DNA of 64,000 nucleotides from Haberlea rhodopensis. Its lineage: Eukaryota > Streptophyta > Magnoliopsida > Lamiales > Gesneriaceae. The stretch spans positions 3,038,001 to 3,102,000 of the forward strand of contig CAJQUN010000061.1 in the NCBI GenBank assembly GCA_907163345.1, written 5' to 3'. A model generated the notes under the pieces. That model worked only from the letters and a program-made list of their open reading frames with translations, made no database searches and was not told where the DNA came from. Positions within the stretch are counted from its first letter, which is position 1. Every line of letters starts with the position of its first letter. The position numbers were made by a program, and so were the translations under genes. Below are positions 11,776-22,709 of this stretch, piece after piece.

Positions 11776-12090
11776 ACAAAAAATATATTAGTACATATAG
11801 ACAGCATAAAGTAAACAAAATAATTTAAATTGACAAAACATGACGAAGCCTAGCAGCCACCGTCTACAGCCACCAGCCACCGCCGGCGACCGGCGATGAA
11901 CGACGGCGGTGCGGCGTCCGGATTTCAGTCGTTACCTCTAAATTTTAAAAATATGATGGGGTGAGCAATTTTCTACTGGAAGCAAAAGGAAAAAAAATAA
12001 TGCTTGTTGATGGGAGAAAATGGAGGTGCTGGCTGAGGAAGAAGGAAGAAGGAAGAAGAGACGTTGTGATTTATAACACAAAGCCACGCC
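11776..12090. other. Short GC-rich block upstream of the pseudogene
   Basis: Contains a CCGCCGGCGACCGGCG-type patch at about 11875-11920 on an AT-rich background. It could be the promoter or leader side of the minus-strand pseudogene. No motif is decisive. Confidence 0.3.
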
Positions 12091-12099
12091 ACGGAATAA

Positions 12100-12285
12100 T
12101 AGCGTGACGCGAAATTATTAATGGTCACGCCAACCCGGTTGGCATGACATGGAATAATAATGGTCATGCCAACTCGATTGGCGTGGCCATTATTTTTCAG
12201 CTAACACGCCAATCGAGTTGGCGTGTCCTATTTTCAATATATACATGCTAAGTCAGTTGACGTCTCCAACACAGTTGGCGGCTAA
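12100..12285. repeat. Cluster of TTGGCGTG/CACGCCAA near-palindromes
   Basis: Three inverted-repeat units of 21-24 bases, each of the form CACGCCAA-centre-TTGGCGTG: 12125-12147, 12163-12186 and 12205-12226, with weaker copies before (12090-12120) and after (12253-12283). Centres are CCCGG, CTCGA and TCGAG. Spacing is about 40 bases. Confidence 0.8.
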
Positions 12286-13620
12286 GGTTATTTGTATAAT
12301 TAGTTACATTTTGGGTTATTTTGATAATTAGTTATTTATTTGGGATTATTTAATTAAAAAACCCTAAATTTTGCTCTTTATGTTCAACAATGAGATTTTC
12401 TTTGCTTGATTTGGGTGATTGTACCCTTTTATGTTGAGTTTGTTTTCTTCAAGAATGTACGGGGACGTATGGGATTTTTTTGACTTTTTTTTTCCTTGCA
12501 ATTTGGTTATATTTATTCACTAATAGGGTAAATATTTTTTTTGAAAATAGGGTCAATATATTCATATCGAGGAAACGTCGATTTTACTTATACGCTGCTG
12601 CTATATTTTATCGAGGGCGAAGTTGCTATCAAGAAGCTTTACGTGATTTGAGCCAACAAATTGCACATCAATTGGTACTTAAATTTTCATATTAAAAAAT
12701 GAAAATTTTAAAAAATAAGAATTTTTTAATACCCATAATTCAATATTAATGTTTAATTTGTACGTTATTTATTTTTTTTATAAATTATTTAAATTAGACT
12801 TACTAATATTACAACATGATTTGATCATGAATGTCTAAACTCATGATTAAGTTAGCCTACAATTAATAAAATAAGGGCAAATTCACTTAAAATCCCTCTA
12901 CCCAAACATAACTTTAACATTCCTACATATGTCAAATATTCTTTATTTAAAATCATTTCTATAATTTTTTTTATTCCAACTCCCTACCAATCTCAAAAGA
13001 CATAAAAGCCCTAACTTTAATTGCTTAAAACTCCCTAATGCTTTTAGGATTATAACAAAAGTACCCAAAATCCCAATTTTGCTAATAAACAACTCATAAT
13101 AAGGGGACGTAAATGCAGGGATCTTAATGAACATGAGATCCTCCAATTTCTGTCATCTTGAGAGAACCCAAGAGCATACCTTGTCAAAGGACTCAATAGT
13201 TCATGATGAATTGTAAGCCCTAAAATTCTCTTATTCTAAGAACATGTAAAATAAATAACAAGCTCACTACGCTTCCGTATTACAAGAAAATTTTAATAAA
13301 CTGAAATATACCATTTTGACCATAACGGCACCGGGTGAAGTGGGTTGCAAAGCCACCAGTCGAAAAATTACTGCCCCCAGACTATTTTACGAATGGCTCC
13401 TCACCATCCAACCTCAGCCTCTCAGACGAGGTTATTCTTCAAGTTATCCGACTCCTTCAAAAACCGCACAACACAACCCTAATTCGTTTCCTACCTCAGG
13501 GCGTAAGGTATAATCAAGATATAGGAAATATTTTAAAAAATCTGGGAGATAGATAGGCAACAACCGTCTTTTTTTTCTAGAAATACTTATAATATCTATT
13601 ACATTAAAACGTCTCCGTTT
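12286..13620. other. AT-rich stretch, no gene established
   Basis: Mostly AT-rich. A plus-strand open stretch at about 13335-13510 contains LSLSDEVILQVIRLLQ, which faintly recalls an F-box start, but it has no ATG and no downstream repeats, so I do not call a gene. Nothing else stands out. Confidence 0.35.
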
Positions 13621-13843
13621 GGGAAGAGATGGACTTGTTTAACCTCTCATATAGATGAGGCTTGACTCAAAACATATAAACTAAAATACAAAACAATATT
13701 ACAACGATTACAAAAGAAAGAAAAAGAAGGAAATTATTACCAAGCTATGAAGGTTGAAAGATTACAAAGCTTGGAGACTACAATTTTTATTCTCAGAAAA
13801 CTATGGAGAATTTTTGATGTCATTAGCTTCCTGAATGAGTGCC

Positions 13844-13851
13844 TTTATATA
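13844..13851 (-). promoter_or_regulatory. Pararetrovirus TATA box (relic)
   Basis: Minus-strand TATATAAA in the context CCTATATAAAGGCACTC, in the non-coding stretch after ORF2 where caulimovirids carry the promoter for their full-length transcript. Position and sequence agree, though activity cannot be judged. Confidence 0.55.
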
Positions 13852-14048
13852 GGCATGAACCAGGACATCAACTTCGGATTCCAAATCTTGATAATTGTTG
13901 AGTGCGCCTTAACTTTCAGGTGGTCTGGCATCTTTGTCTGAGTGTGCCAAGTTTTCTCGTGAGTGGTCCATTATTTTTGTCTTAGTGCGTTTAATAGTTA
14001 CCACACTATTTTTTAATGGTCCACGCCTTTTCTTTTGTCGGGAAATCT

Positions 14049-15383
14049 TTACATTATTGATTTTTGTGGTCCCCGAGCTTTAGGAAAATTGGCTCTCTTG
14101 TCAGCAGATCTTTTGTCTCTCCCTGCCTCTGATCTGTCGGGTTTGGATAGGTGTTTTGTCCATTTCCCGAACTCTGGTTCTTTATGCTCCGGGCATGCTT
14201 GACAAATACGATCTATCCATCGGCCAATGTGCGTCATGTTCCAGAATTTTCGATATGTTTCATTTCCCGCCGGAATCTTGTTTTCCAAAAGAATTCCCCT
14301 CTTTGTTTCGGAGAGTTCTTCAGTAAATATTGTTGATGTTCCTGTCATGGAATTCAGCATAAAAGTACTATTTGCTAAATTCTGGAAGAAATTAATTGAG
14401 TATTTGACTTTGTCCATTTCCGTTAGACAAACCCAAAGCCCCCATGCACGTCTGGTTGAAGCCTCATCTTCTCTGACAGTATCAACCAAAATTGGTACGC
14501 CTCTTGGCAGCGTCATTTTTATATTTTTAAGGCGTTTTCGTCTAGTCGTCTGAGCTTGATAAAATGAAAAGCCTCAATGAAGCCTTTCTTTGCTGGTTCT
14601 GGAGCAGCACTAAAAAAATACAACTTCAAAATATCTCTTCTGGCCAAATGTGGATTATTGGCCCGTGTCTCATGAACAACTTCTCTGATCCACTTTGATA
14701 ATTTTGAGAATTCAGAGAATGCTGGTGCAACAGTATAAACCAAAGCCAGAGCTCCGAAATTATACCATTCCTGAACTTTGTTTGGATGTCTGTCTGTTTT
14801 CATCCACACCCTCAGATATTTTTCGGAGATATCAACAATGATTTGTCTGGGTTGATAGCTCGTCTGGTAATTAATTTCTCCCAAGTATGTTGGTAATCCT
14901 GCATAGGTGAAGAAACTAAATCATCATTAATTTGAACTCTGGAATTGTCAGTCATTGGCCTAAGTTTCAACTCTCCCTCTTTTACCACAGAGGTGCTGGG
15001 TTGACTTGAAGGTTCATATTGTGATGACACGATTCGCTACAGCTTGTACATCCTCAAGGAATGCATCATCTGCAACACTCGTGACAGGGGTACTTGAATC
15101 CCTTGCCTCCGGGTTAAATGGGTCTCGTTCTCTAAACACTCATTTCTTCACCGTTGGAGGTGCGTCCTGGAGGATGGGCTATTTCAAGACTTCAAAAAAA
15201 ATGTTCATGGTCCCGAAAGCATGCTCGTATGTGATCAGTAACAAGTTCCTGATCTGCTCGTTGAAGTCGTCATGTGACCTCAGCATTGAGACAAAGAGTC
15301 CCAAAGTCTCATTCCATGATCTCCAGGTTTTCCTTGAGATTCCTAGCTCGCTGGAGGGTATCACTAGCAATGTGTCCCTCCAT
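14049..15383 (-). pseudogene. Pararetrovirus ORF2 (unknown function), broken
   Basis: An ATG at 15383 opens a frame that overlaps the end of the polyprotein frame (stop at 15364) by 20 bases, as expected for a downstream viral ORF. The frame is picked up in successive pieces: about 15383-15270, 15270-15179, 15165-15010, 15030-14812, 14884-14519 and 14516-14049. At least four frameshifts or stops are needed to pass between them. The total, about 445 codons, agrees with the roughly 50 kDa second protein of florendoviruses, for which I know no function. The C-terminal end is rich in Lys/Arg/Asp (about 14150-14060). There is no membrane segment or known motif. Confidence 0.6.
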
Positions 15384-15580
15384 CTCGTGTTAAGAAATCT
15401 GCAAGAACATTTTTATTAGATTTCATAATGACAATATCATAATCATAATATTGACATTCAGCTTGCCATCTTAAAAGTCTAGCCTTTTCTGATTTTGATT
15501 CAATTTTATTTTTCAGAAAAGAATTAACACTAGTATTATCTATTTTCAAGATAAATTTCGACGCGAGTAAAAATAATGGT
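15364..15580 (-). pseudogene. Pararetrovirus RNase H, C-terminal part
   Basis: Minus strand reads KIDNTSVNSFLKNK, then LLRWQAECQYYDYDI and NVLADFLTRDGG before the stop at 15364. The DN..S, W and AD.L.R blocks match the end of caulimovirid RNase H, which removes the RNA strand during reverse transcription. The domain start (about 15700-15580) is out of frame. Confidence 0.75.
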
Positions 15581-15699
15581 CATTTTTTAAAAGGCTTTCA
15601 AACAACGAAGAACTCTTTTTCGTTGATTTGTCATCTGATAACTTTGCTGCTGTTGAATAGACCGCTGCAATATATGCATGACACTTCTCCATATGGTGT

Positions 15700-16440
15700 G
15701 GCCTTCATAAGTACCACAACCCACCAATGATCACTGAAATCTTTGTATAATACCAGTTCATCCTTGGCGTTTGGGATTGCAAGCTTTGGTAGTTGCCTGC
15801 AAACTTCTTTAAGCTATTTACAGCTTGTCGATGGTCTTCATTCCACTCAAATTTAACATATTTCTTGAGTAATGGACTGAACATCTTTATGTGGTTTGCC
15901 AGATTATTAATGAACATTCCAGCAAAATTAACAACTCCCAGAAAGCTCTGAAGTTTCTTTAAATCCTTGAAATCATCTGGATAACCCTGCACCTTCTCAA
16001 CAATGTGGTTTTGAAGGATGATTCTAGACTCATCCATCTCGATCCCAAGAAACTCGATCGTCTCATAGCAAATACTGTCTTCCTTTCGGATATCACTAAT
16101 CCTTTCTTGTAGCAAACATCTGAAAAGATTTCCAAATGTGTAAGATGCTCTTTCATGTTTCTTGACGCAATGAGGATGTCGTCAATATACACGAACATGA
16201 AGCTGAAGTAATCCTTGAAAAGATTATCCATCTTCCTGTGGAATATCTGGGGAGCGTGTGCCAATCCCAATGGCATAACATTCCACATATAATGTCCTTG
16301 TGTTGTGGAGAATGATGTGTACTTTCTGCTTGCTTCCTCCATCTTAATCTGGTAAAATCCAGACTTACAATCGAATTTGGAAAACACTTTGGCATTCTTG
16401 ATGTTGTTTACCAAATGTTCTGTGCTTGGGATAAAGTATC
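15700..16440 (-). pseudogene. Pararetrovirus reverse transcriptase, main part
   Basis: Minus strand carries FSKFDCKSGFYQIKM (about 16380-16335), the first catalytic aspartate block, then QGHYMWNVMPLGLAHAPQ (about 16305-16250) and FVYIDDILIAS (about 16195-16165), the catalytic YxDD box, followed by thumb-like LGVVNFAGMFI. The QG-Y-WNVMP and APQIF-RKMD wording points to Caulimoviridae rather than Ty3 elements. The domain is cut at its N-terminal side by RE-B at 16440 and frameshifted at about 16100. It would copy the viral RNA to DNA in a living virus. Confidence 0.85.
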
Positions 16441-19400
16441 TGTAAGGCCCCAACACTTAAACTCGTCATTAGTTCATTTATGACGTCGTATGTGTATAAA
16501 TTTTTCATTTTCTTTTCATTCTTTAAAAAGAATCATTACATGTTTCCCATGACATTACCAATGTTCAACAATATATGATCATTTCCACCAACAAATAGAC
16601 TCAGGGGTTTCACCCAATACCACCCCCATTACACCACTCTTTACTTTGTGGGGTTTTATAAAAATTTGGGCAGAGTCTCCCCACAAACTGAGCTATCCGG
16701 AAATAAAAACACATCACATAATATAATTCCCGACCAGGGACAACACAATATTAAACAGAATATAGAAACACAAGTAAATTCCCAGCCAGGGAAGACACCA
16801 GACTAACAAGACAATAAAAGTGGGTTTCAACACCCTTATACAGTCCATATACAGATACAAGTGCTCACAGAAGAGCAACGAATAACGGATACACATCCGG
16901 ATGCATAATTAGTATAAATACCAACCGCTCGATCTCGTATATCGGCTCAATCTCATACTATGCTTCTGGAAGCATCATCCAACAAGGTTCGAGCCTAGTA
17001 CGCCAAAGCAGCATCGTACCTGTTGTACCTGTTTCAACAGAAACAGCCCCCACACAGGGTGAGCACACTCCAACTCAATATTCGATCACAAATCAACATA
17101 CGAAATCATAATGCAACAATTTAGATTATTCAAACTCATAAAATATACTCCCTGTACAATTCCGAATCTGTATAGCTTCCACACACTGTTCCTGTTCCAA
17201 ACTCACGCACTTCATAATGTCAAGTTTAGTATTGTCACTGAAAATGTAATACTCAACAACACTTATGAATTCAATACAATGACAATATATTATTTATGCT
17301 CAAACATAAATAGTTCAACATCAATGTGAACCTGGTTATCCCAATGTAACCCTGGTTATCCCACCATCTCATTCTCGATACTTTCTCATATCACTCATGC
17401 CCACGGCATCACTACTCAACAAGTAAAATTGGACCACGTACCACTACGTGTCCCCCATAACTCGTATATTAAATTCAATTATTAAAGTCAAACACTTACC
17501 TGAATCATCATATTCAAAATGACATGTATACATGAATGTATAGATACTAGATATACCTGCTCGTACGTCACCACGTACCTTATAGTAGACAACATGAATA
17601 AGCTATCATCAACGTCCGAAGTCTCCTGTAGAGTCTATATCGAATATCAATTCAATATTAGCTCATAATCCGAGCAATGAACATCCATCAAATAGTTCTT
17701 ACTTTCATTTCTATATCACAAATCAATAACTCAATATTATGAATCAAATCATAATCAACACTTTGGATGCACACATCCTCACATGAATCATGATATTACA
17801 TTGGCAATGCAAAACCCCATCATCTCCCACCATCCGCTACATCACACACATGATGCAGGATACACACACTCATACGTGCAAGATCATGCCCAACTCACAT
17901 AGTAGTTCACTAGACACACCAGTTCAACAGAGGGAAAGGAAATGCAAGGGTGTATGCATAATAATATCCAACTAGTGTCTAACTAAAACAATCCAATTAA
18001 GCCAATTAACACGTTCCAAATATTCAAACCCACACCGAGGTGATTCAAACCAAGACATGAAAGAAATGGTCCATGTAGATAAGAGATTCTACTCCTTAAT
18101 CCAATTCCCTTAATCCCAACATAAAGTCATTTGTTTGATTAAATTCAACTTAAACAAATTAAATATGTATTGAATTTCAATCTAAACTCATAATGCCCAT
18201 TCAAGCATACACATCACCACAATCTTGTTCTATGTCATAACTTACACTACCATGCATCTAACCCATTTATTCCAACATTTAGTATAGCTTTTGGTTACAC
18301 TTGAACTCCACTTAAACATTATATCAAACACTTTATGAGCATTATTTTCAAGTTGAAGTTGGCTTTTATAATCCACCAAGACAGCCCTAAAATCGAGTCA
18401 TAGACACCCTCCACGACTAAAATATATAGTATCAAGTTTAACATCAATAAAATCACATTTTTATCAATTTCAACATCTATGATAAGATTAGAACAAGTAT
18501 TCAAATTCTCATCTAATATCTTCATAACAAAGGTAATTAATCAAGACGTAACGATTTCCGGCAGCACTAAAATCTTTAACGCACACCCACTAACATGTGC
18601 TGGGACACCTTCACATATGAGCATACAACACTAACTCATACCAACACAAGCTGGAAAGTTCATATATATGTGTATATATATAATATACACACTAATATAC
18701 ACTGAAATACTCACAAATACATGTAATCAGCACACAAATACACACACTCATACACGCACAGCACACACTCACGGACACACACGCACACACTCAAACACAC
18801 AATAGCAAACCCTTCGAAAAATGCCAGTAAAATCGAACCAAAGTTCATCAAAAATTCGAGGGATTTCAGGTGAATAACGACTGAGGTACGGCGAGGATTA
18901 CCCACAAAAAATCGGAAGAAAATCGTCCCAAAATCGGAAGAATTCGGAAATCCGAATCGCGGCGCTTCCTGGCAAGATCCGAACGAAATCTGCGACGAAA
19001 CTTCGTGATGTTGGTATGGAAAGAAGCGCCTGGGAGAGACGAAGACGGCGGCGGTTCGGATGCGCCGGAAGGAGCTCCGACGGCGGCGGGCGCGCGGCTT
19101 TAGCGGCGAGGGGTCTGAATGTGCGCGATTGCAGAGAAGAAAAGAGGGGGTTCGGGTTTCAGTGCGTGTTTTTACACGTTTTCAGTGTGTGTCCGAAAAT
19201 GCCCAACATAACATATTTATTTTTGTATCATAACCCGGTTTTGTACATCGAAGTGTCGCCGGTGCACTGATATATTATTTAGAGACAACGATTGGGATTC
19301 ATACACACCCCAAAAACCCAAAACTTAAATTCTTCATTTTAATTAATTTATCTCTAAAATATTATCGGAGTATATTTTACAACTTCAAATTATTTTATGA

Positions 19401-19528
19401 TCCGATTAATTTGCCAGTTGACCATCACTTGGTCAATTCCACTTCTAATTAATTCTAAAATTAATTATAAATAAAATTACAAATCATATTTAGTCCAACA
19501 AATGATTAATAATAATCTGGACATCACA
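16441..19528 (-). repeat. RE-B 3' LTR
   Basis: 3088 bases; near-identical to 22710-25798. Contains an AC-rich microsatellite (about 18715-18800) and a GC-rich patch (about 19015-19115) that gives an arginine-rich frame on the plus strand, here read as non-coding. Confidence 0.95.
17044..17065 (-). promoter_or_regulatory. Conserved LTR hairpin module in RE-B 3' LTR
   Basis: On the element strand: TGCTCACCCTGTGTGGGGGC, then CTGTTTCTGTTGAAACAGGT. The same arrangement occurs in RE-D (35729-35750) and RE-G (52131-52146). Likely an RNA hairpin near the transcript end; role unknown. Confidence 0.5.
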
Positions 19529-19545
19529 ATTCTCCCCAACATATA
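19529..19545 (-). promoter_or_regulatory. RE-B polypurine tract
   Basis: Minus-strand GTTGGGGAGAAT directly precedes the 3' LTR start TGTGATGTCC, with the CGAGGACGAAATTT remnant just upstream. Confidence 0.75.
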
Positions 19546-21540
19546 AAATTTCGTCCTCGAAATTTTAACGCATGCTTACCATAAAAGTCAACTGTAAACT
19601 TCACGTACCGTATATAGATCAAGATAGTGACTTTACCCTCCGTAGGATGACAGTCATCGGAATCATCGTGGCTCACACATGTGCCCCATTGCACCAACGA
19701 TCGCAAGAAGTGTTTAACCGTCAAGCTTCTTTGTCATATCTCACTACCTGTGTACTTTCATCGACACAATTCCATTGCACAATCTATTTCCCGTCATATA
19801 CTTTCATCACAGTACCCATCATATAATCTCGCTAAATCATGCAATCCATGCTTTCATGTATATTCAAGAATATATGACAATACATCAACATTTATCTTAA
19901 TTAACTTCATACCAGTGTCGTTGCAAATGTATGCAACTTATCCGCACATCATCACCGTCATCCGTATGAAGTAACAGTACTCTCGAGCCTTTACGCACCA
20001 ATCTTTCATATATCATCTCCTGACTATTATCTGGTGCAAGGTAATGACTAGAAAGCCCATTAGTCATTCTCACATACGTATATACACATTATACACACCA
20101 ACAACCACAGACCTTCAGTATTAATCATGATAAATGGCTTAACACCGATATTTTCATGTCACAATTATACTCATCTAACACAAGGCATCAACATCAATAT
20201 CGAATAGTTCGTGACATACCTTTGTAGATGGAATCATCTACAATACACAATGGCACCATAATACCATGTTAGTCACAGCACTCACATACTCTTAATATCA
20301 ACATTTCCACATTACTTCACCCAACTATTATCTGTCATAGGACAATTACAAAATAATCTCGTTAGTATTTCTCAAATACTAGTAACATAACACGTACCTT
20401 GTCATTTACGCATTTCGATATTCATAATGTTTCTGTCATCAAACATTAATTCCCTGCATCAAAAGTTTCACGCGATTCTATACACAACATGTTACAGCAC
20501 ACTGTCTCATAGGGTGATTGAAATTTAATATCAGAATTAATTGCATGCCTCAATGACGCAATTTATATCGATCTTTAACTCATCCTCAAAACATAATAAT
20601 TCATTAATCATGAATATTCACAATAAACACATGTCCACACACGACATTCGTAGTAATCATGCGTCATCCCGTGACATACTCATGCCATCCCGTGACACAC
20701 TCATTAAACTCATGTCTATCTAATTGTATTCCATTCAACATAATAGGTGATTAATCAATTATTAATCCCACCACATACAAAACTAGCATGCTTTCACAAC
20801 AATAATTATCATCACAAGGTGATTAACATATATTTTCAATATCTCATCACTACACACCGTAGATATGGGAGTGCTATCACAAAGGTTACACCCCTTCTTG
20901 CCTTATTACCGCAACAAAATATGAATGACACATCTAGGTTCCACTTCAATTCTATTATCAACTTTTCTACATGTACATGATTTCAAAATCAATATGAATC
21001 AACAAAATAACTCGAATCAACATATATCAATATGCTCAACCAACTGAAACGGTTTACCTCGATATTTTGTCCTCCTGGACCGATCCAATATCCTCTTGGG
21101 CCTAAATCACATATACCCAATGAGCAATAACATAACTGTACATAGCACAACTTCTATTGCCATCTGCAATCAAAGCATCATCAATACTCATTTCCAACAC
21201 AATTGCGATACAACAGCATTCATCGTTAATCACAATAGCGGTACTAAAAATATTCATTGCTAACACATAGCAATGCATCAATCTTCATCGCCCTACGGCG
21301 GTACATAATACTCATCGCCACTACTGGCATACATATAATATCCATAATCACAATGAATATACATTCTTAAAACAACAAAACGTAATAACACTTACTGTAC
21401 ACAGTTGATCCACACTTGATCTTTTAAATTGTCCCTGCTCTCAACATAAATATTCCACAAAATATGATTTCATATCAATACACAAATTGATATACTCACC
21501 ATCAACAGAATAGCGGAATGAGACGTCGCTATATATATAA

Positions 21541-21830
21541 TCGGCGGCAAGAACCATCGCCATGGAATCAGCGGAATGCACCATCGATAAACACATGTCT
21601 GGCGGCATGAGCCATCGCCATTGACATAGCGGAAAGAGGCACCGCTATACATGTACCCGGCGGCATAAACCATCGCCAATCAATATAGCGGAATGAGAGA
21701 TCGCTATCAATATACCTGGCGGCATGAACCATCGCCAACCAATATAGCGGAATGAGGCATCGCTATCAATACACTTGGTGGCATGAACCATCGCCAACCA
21801 ATATAGCGGAATGAGACATCGCTTATCAAT
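21541..21830. repeat. 59-base tandem repeat in RE-B
   Basis: Five imperfect units of about 58-60 bases, each with GGCGGCATGAACCATCGCC and then TATAGCGGAATGAGGCATCG. Spaced directly head to tail, so this is a minisatellite, not a CRISPR array. Confidence 0.85.
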
Positions 21831-21889
21831 ATCGATAATGTGGTTGTTCCGGTCTTGTTATAGCAGCGGAATTTTAGGACCCCTCGCTT

Positions 21890-22275
21890 CGACATATAGC
21901 GGCATCATATGATACCCTCGCTTCGACAATGACAGCGGCATGTTACCTCGCTTAGACATGACAGCGGCAAATATCATACTACCATCGCTTCATATGACAG
22001 CGGCAAGTACCTCCCTCGCTCGAATATAACAACTACCGGAACTTCCACTAGCTCCCTGTACCTGCATCCAGGTTAATACAACAGTTCACAATATAAAGAT
22101 CGATATCACGTTCCAGTTATAACCATAATATTTCACATTAATCCCTAGAATTGTGACTGTTCCGGTCCCAATACAACAGCGGAATTTTAGGACCCCTCGC
22201 TTCGACAATGACAGCGGCATGTTACCTCGCTTAGCCATGACAGCGGCAAGTACCTCCCTCGCTCGGAGATAAAGG
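21890..22275. repeat. About 30-base tandem repeat (GACAGCGGCA...CTCGCTT) in RE-B
   Basis: Variants of GACAGCGGCATGTTACCTCG recur from 21893 to 22020 and again at 22172-22265, in two blocks separated by about 150 bases. Confidence 0.7.
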
Positions 22276-22693
22276 CTACCGGAACATTCATCAATTCTAC
22301 CACAATAATCAAACACAACAATTGGTTCCATTATCACAATATATCATTATCATGTCACATATATCATCACATGTAAGGGTTCACTATCCATGATATACAT
22401 AATCAAAGGTATAACACGTTTTACCATTCGAAGCCCGTGCGTCTCACATTTCCTGATTTTCCTACAAAATCAGATCCCTTAACACATAATACATGAAGTG
22501 CTAGACATCACCATTAATGTCATCCCATCGCATTCTACACGATTCCTGCAATTGCAATGATTAGCAACACCACTTTTCATATCACAAAAACACACAAACA
22601 ACTAGTTGTGTCATACAACATTAATGATATCATGCATAATTATGTGCTATCAATAACTTCCTAGGCCCTTAACAGCCCCAAAGAGCAACCACT

Positions 22694-22705
22694 GCTCTGA
22701 TACCA
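22694..22705 (-). promoter_or_regulatory. RE-B primer binding site (tRNA-iMet)
   Basis: Minus-strand TGGTATCAGAGC, four bases from the 5' LTR; continues CAGTGGTTG. Confidence 0.9.
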
Positions 22706-22709
22706 CTAA

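Larger units (their letters stand above)
13621..16440 (-). mobile_element. Endogenous pararetrovirus (Florendovirus-like), 3' half
   Basis: Minus-strand remains of a Caulimoviridae genome: most of the RT, RNase H, a second ORF that overlaps the end of the first, and a non-coding tail with a TATA box. The 5' half lies at 25799-28469. The two halves abut the same target duplication GTATC (16436-16440 and 25799-25803) and were one piece before RE-B inserted. The layout (one long polyprotein, then an overlapping second ORF of about 445 codons) fits endogenous florendoviruses, but genus is inferred from architecture only. The far boundary near 13620 is approximate. All frames are broken, so it is a fossil. 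Confidence 0.8.
19529..22709 (-). other. RE-B internal region, non-coding
   Basis: No recognisable protein. Composition is AT-rich with CATCA-rich stretches; two tandem-repeat blocks lie at 21541-21830 and 21890-22275. Confidence 0.8.

Noticed and set aside
13335..13556. Possible F-box start (LSLSDEVILQVIRLLQ)
   Set aside because: No ATG, short, no downstream LRR or kelch repeats, and the resemblance is weak.
21541..22275. Regularly spaced repeats that might suggest a CRISPR array
   Set aside because: Whole units, including the would-be spacers, are similar; the setting is a plant retrotransposon.
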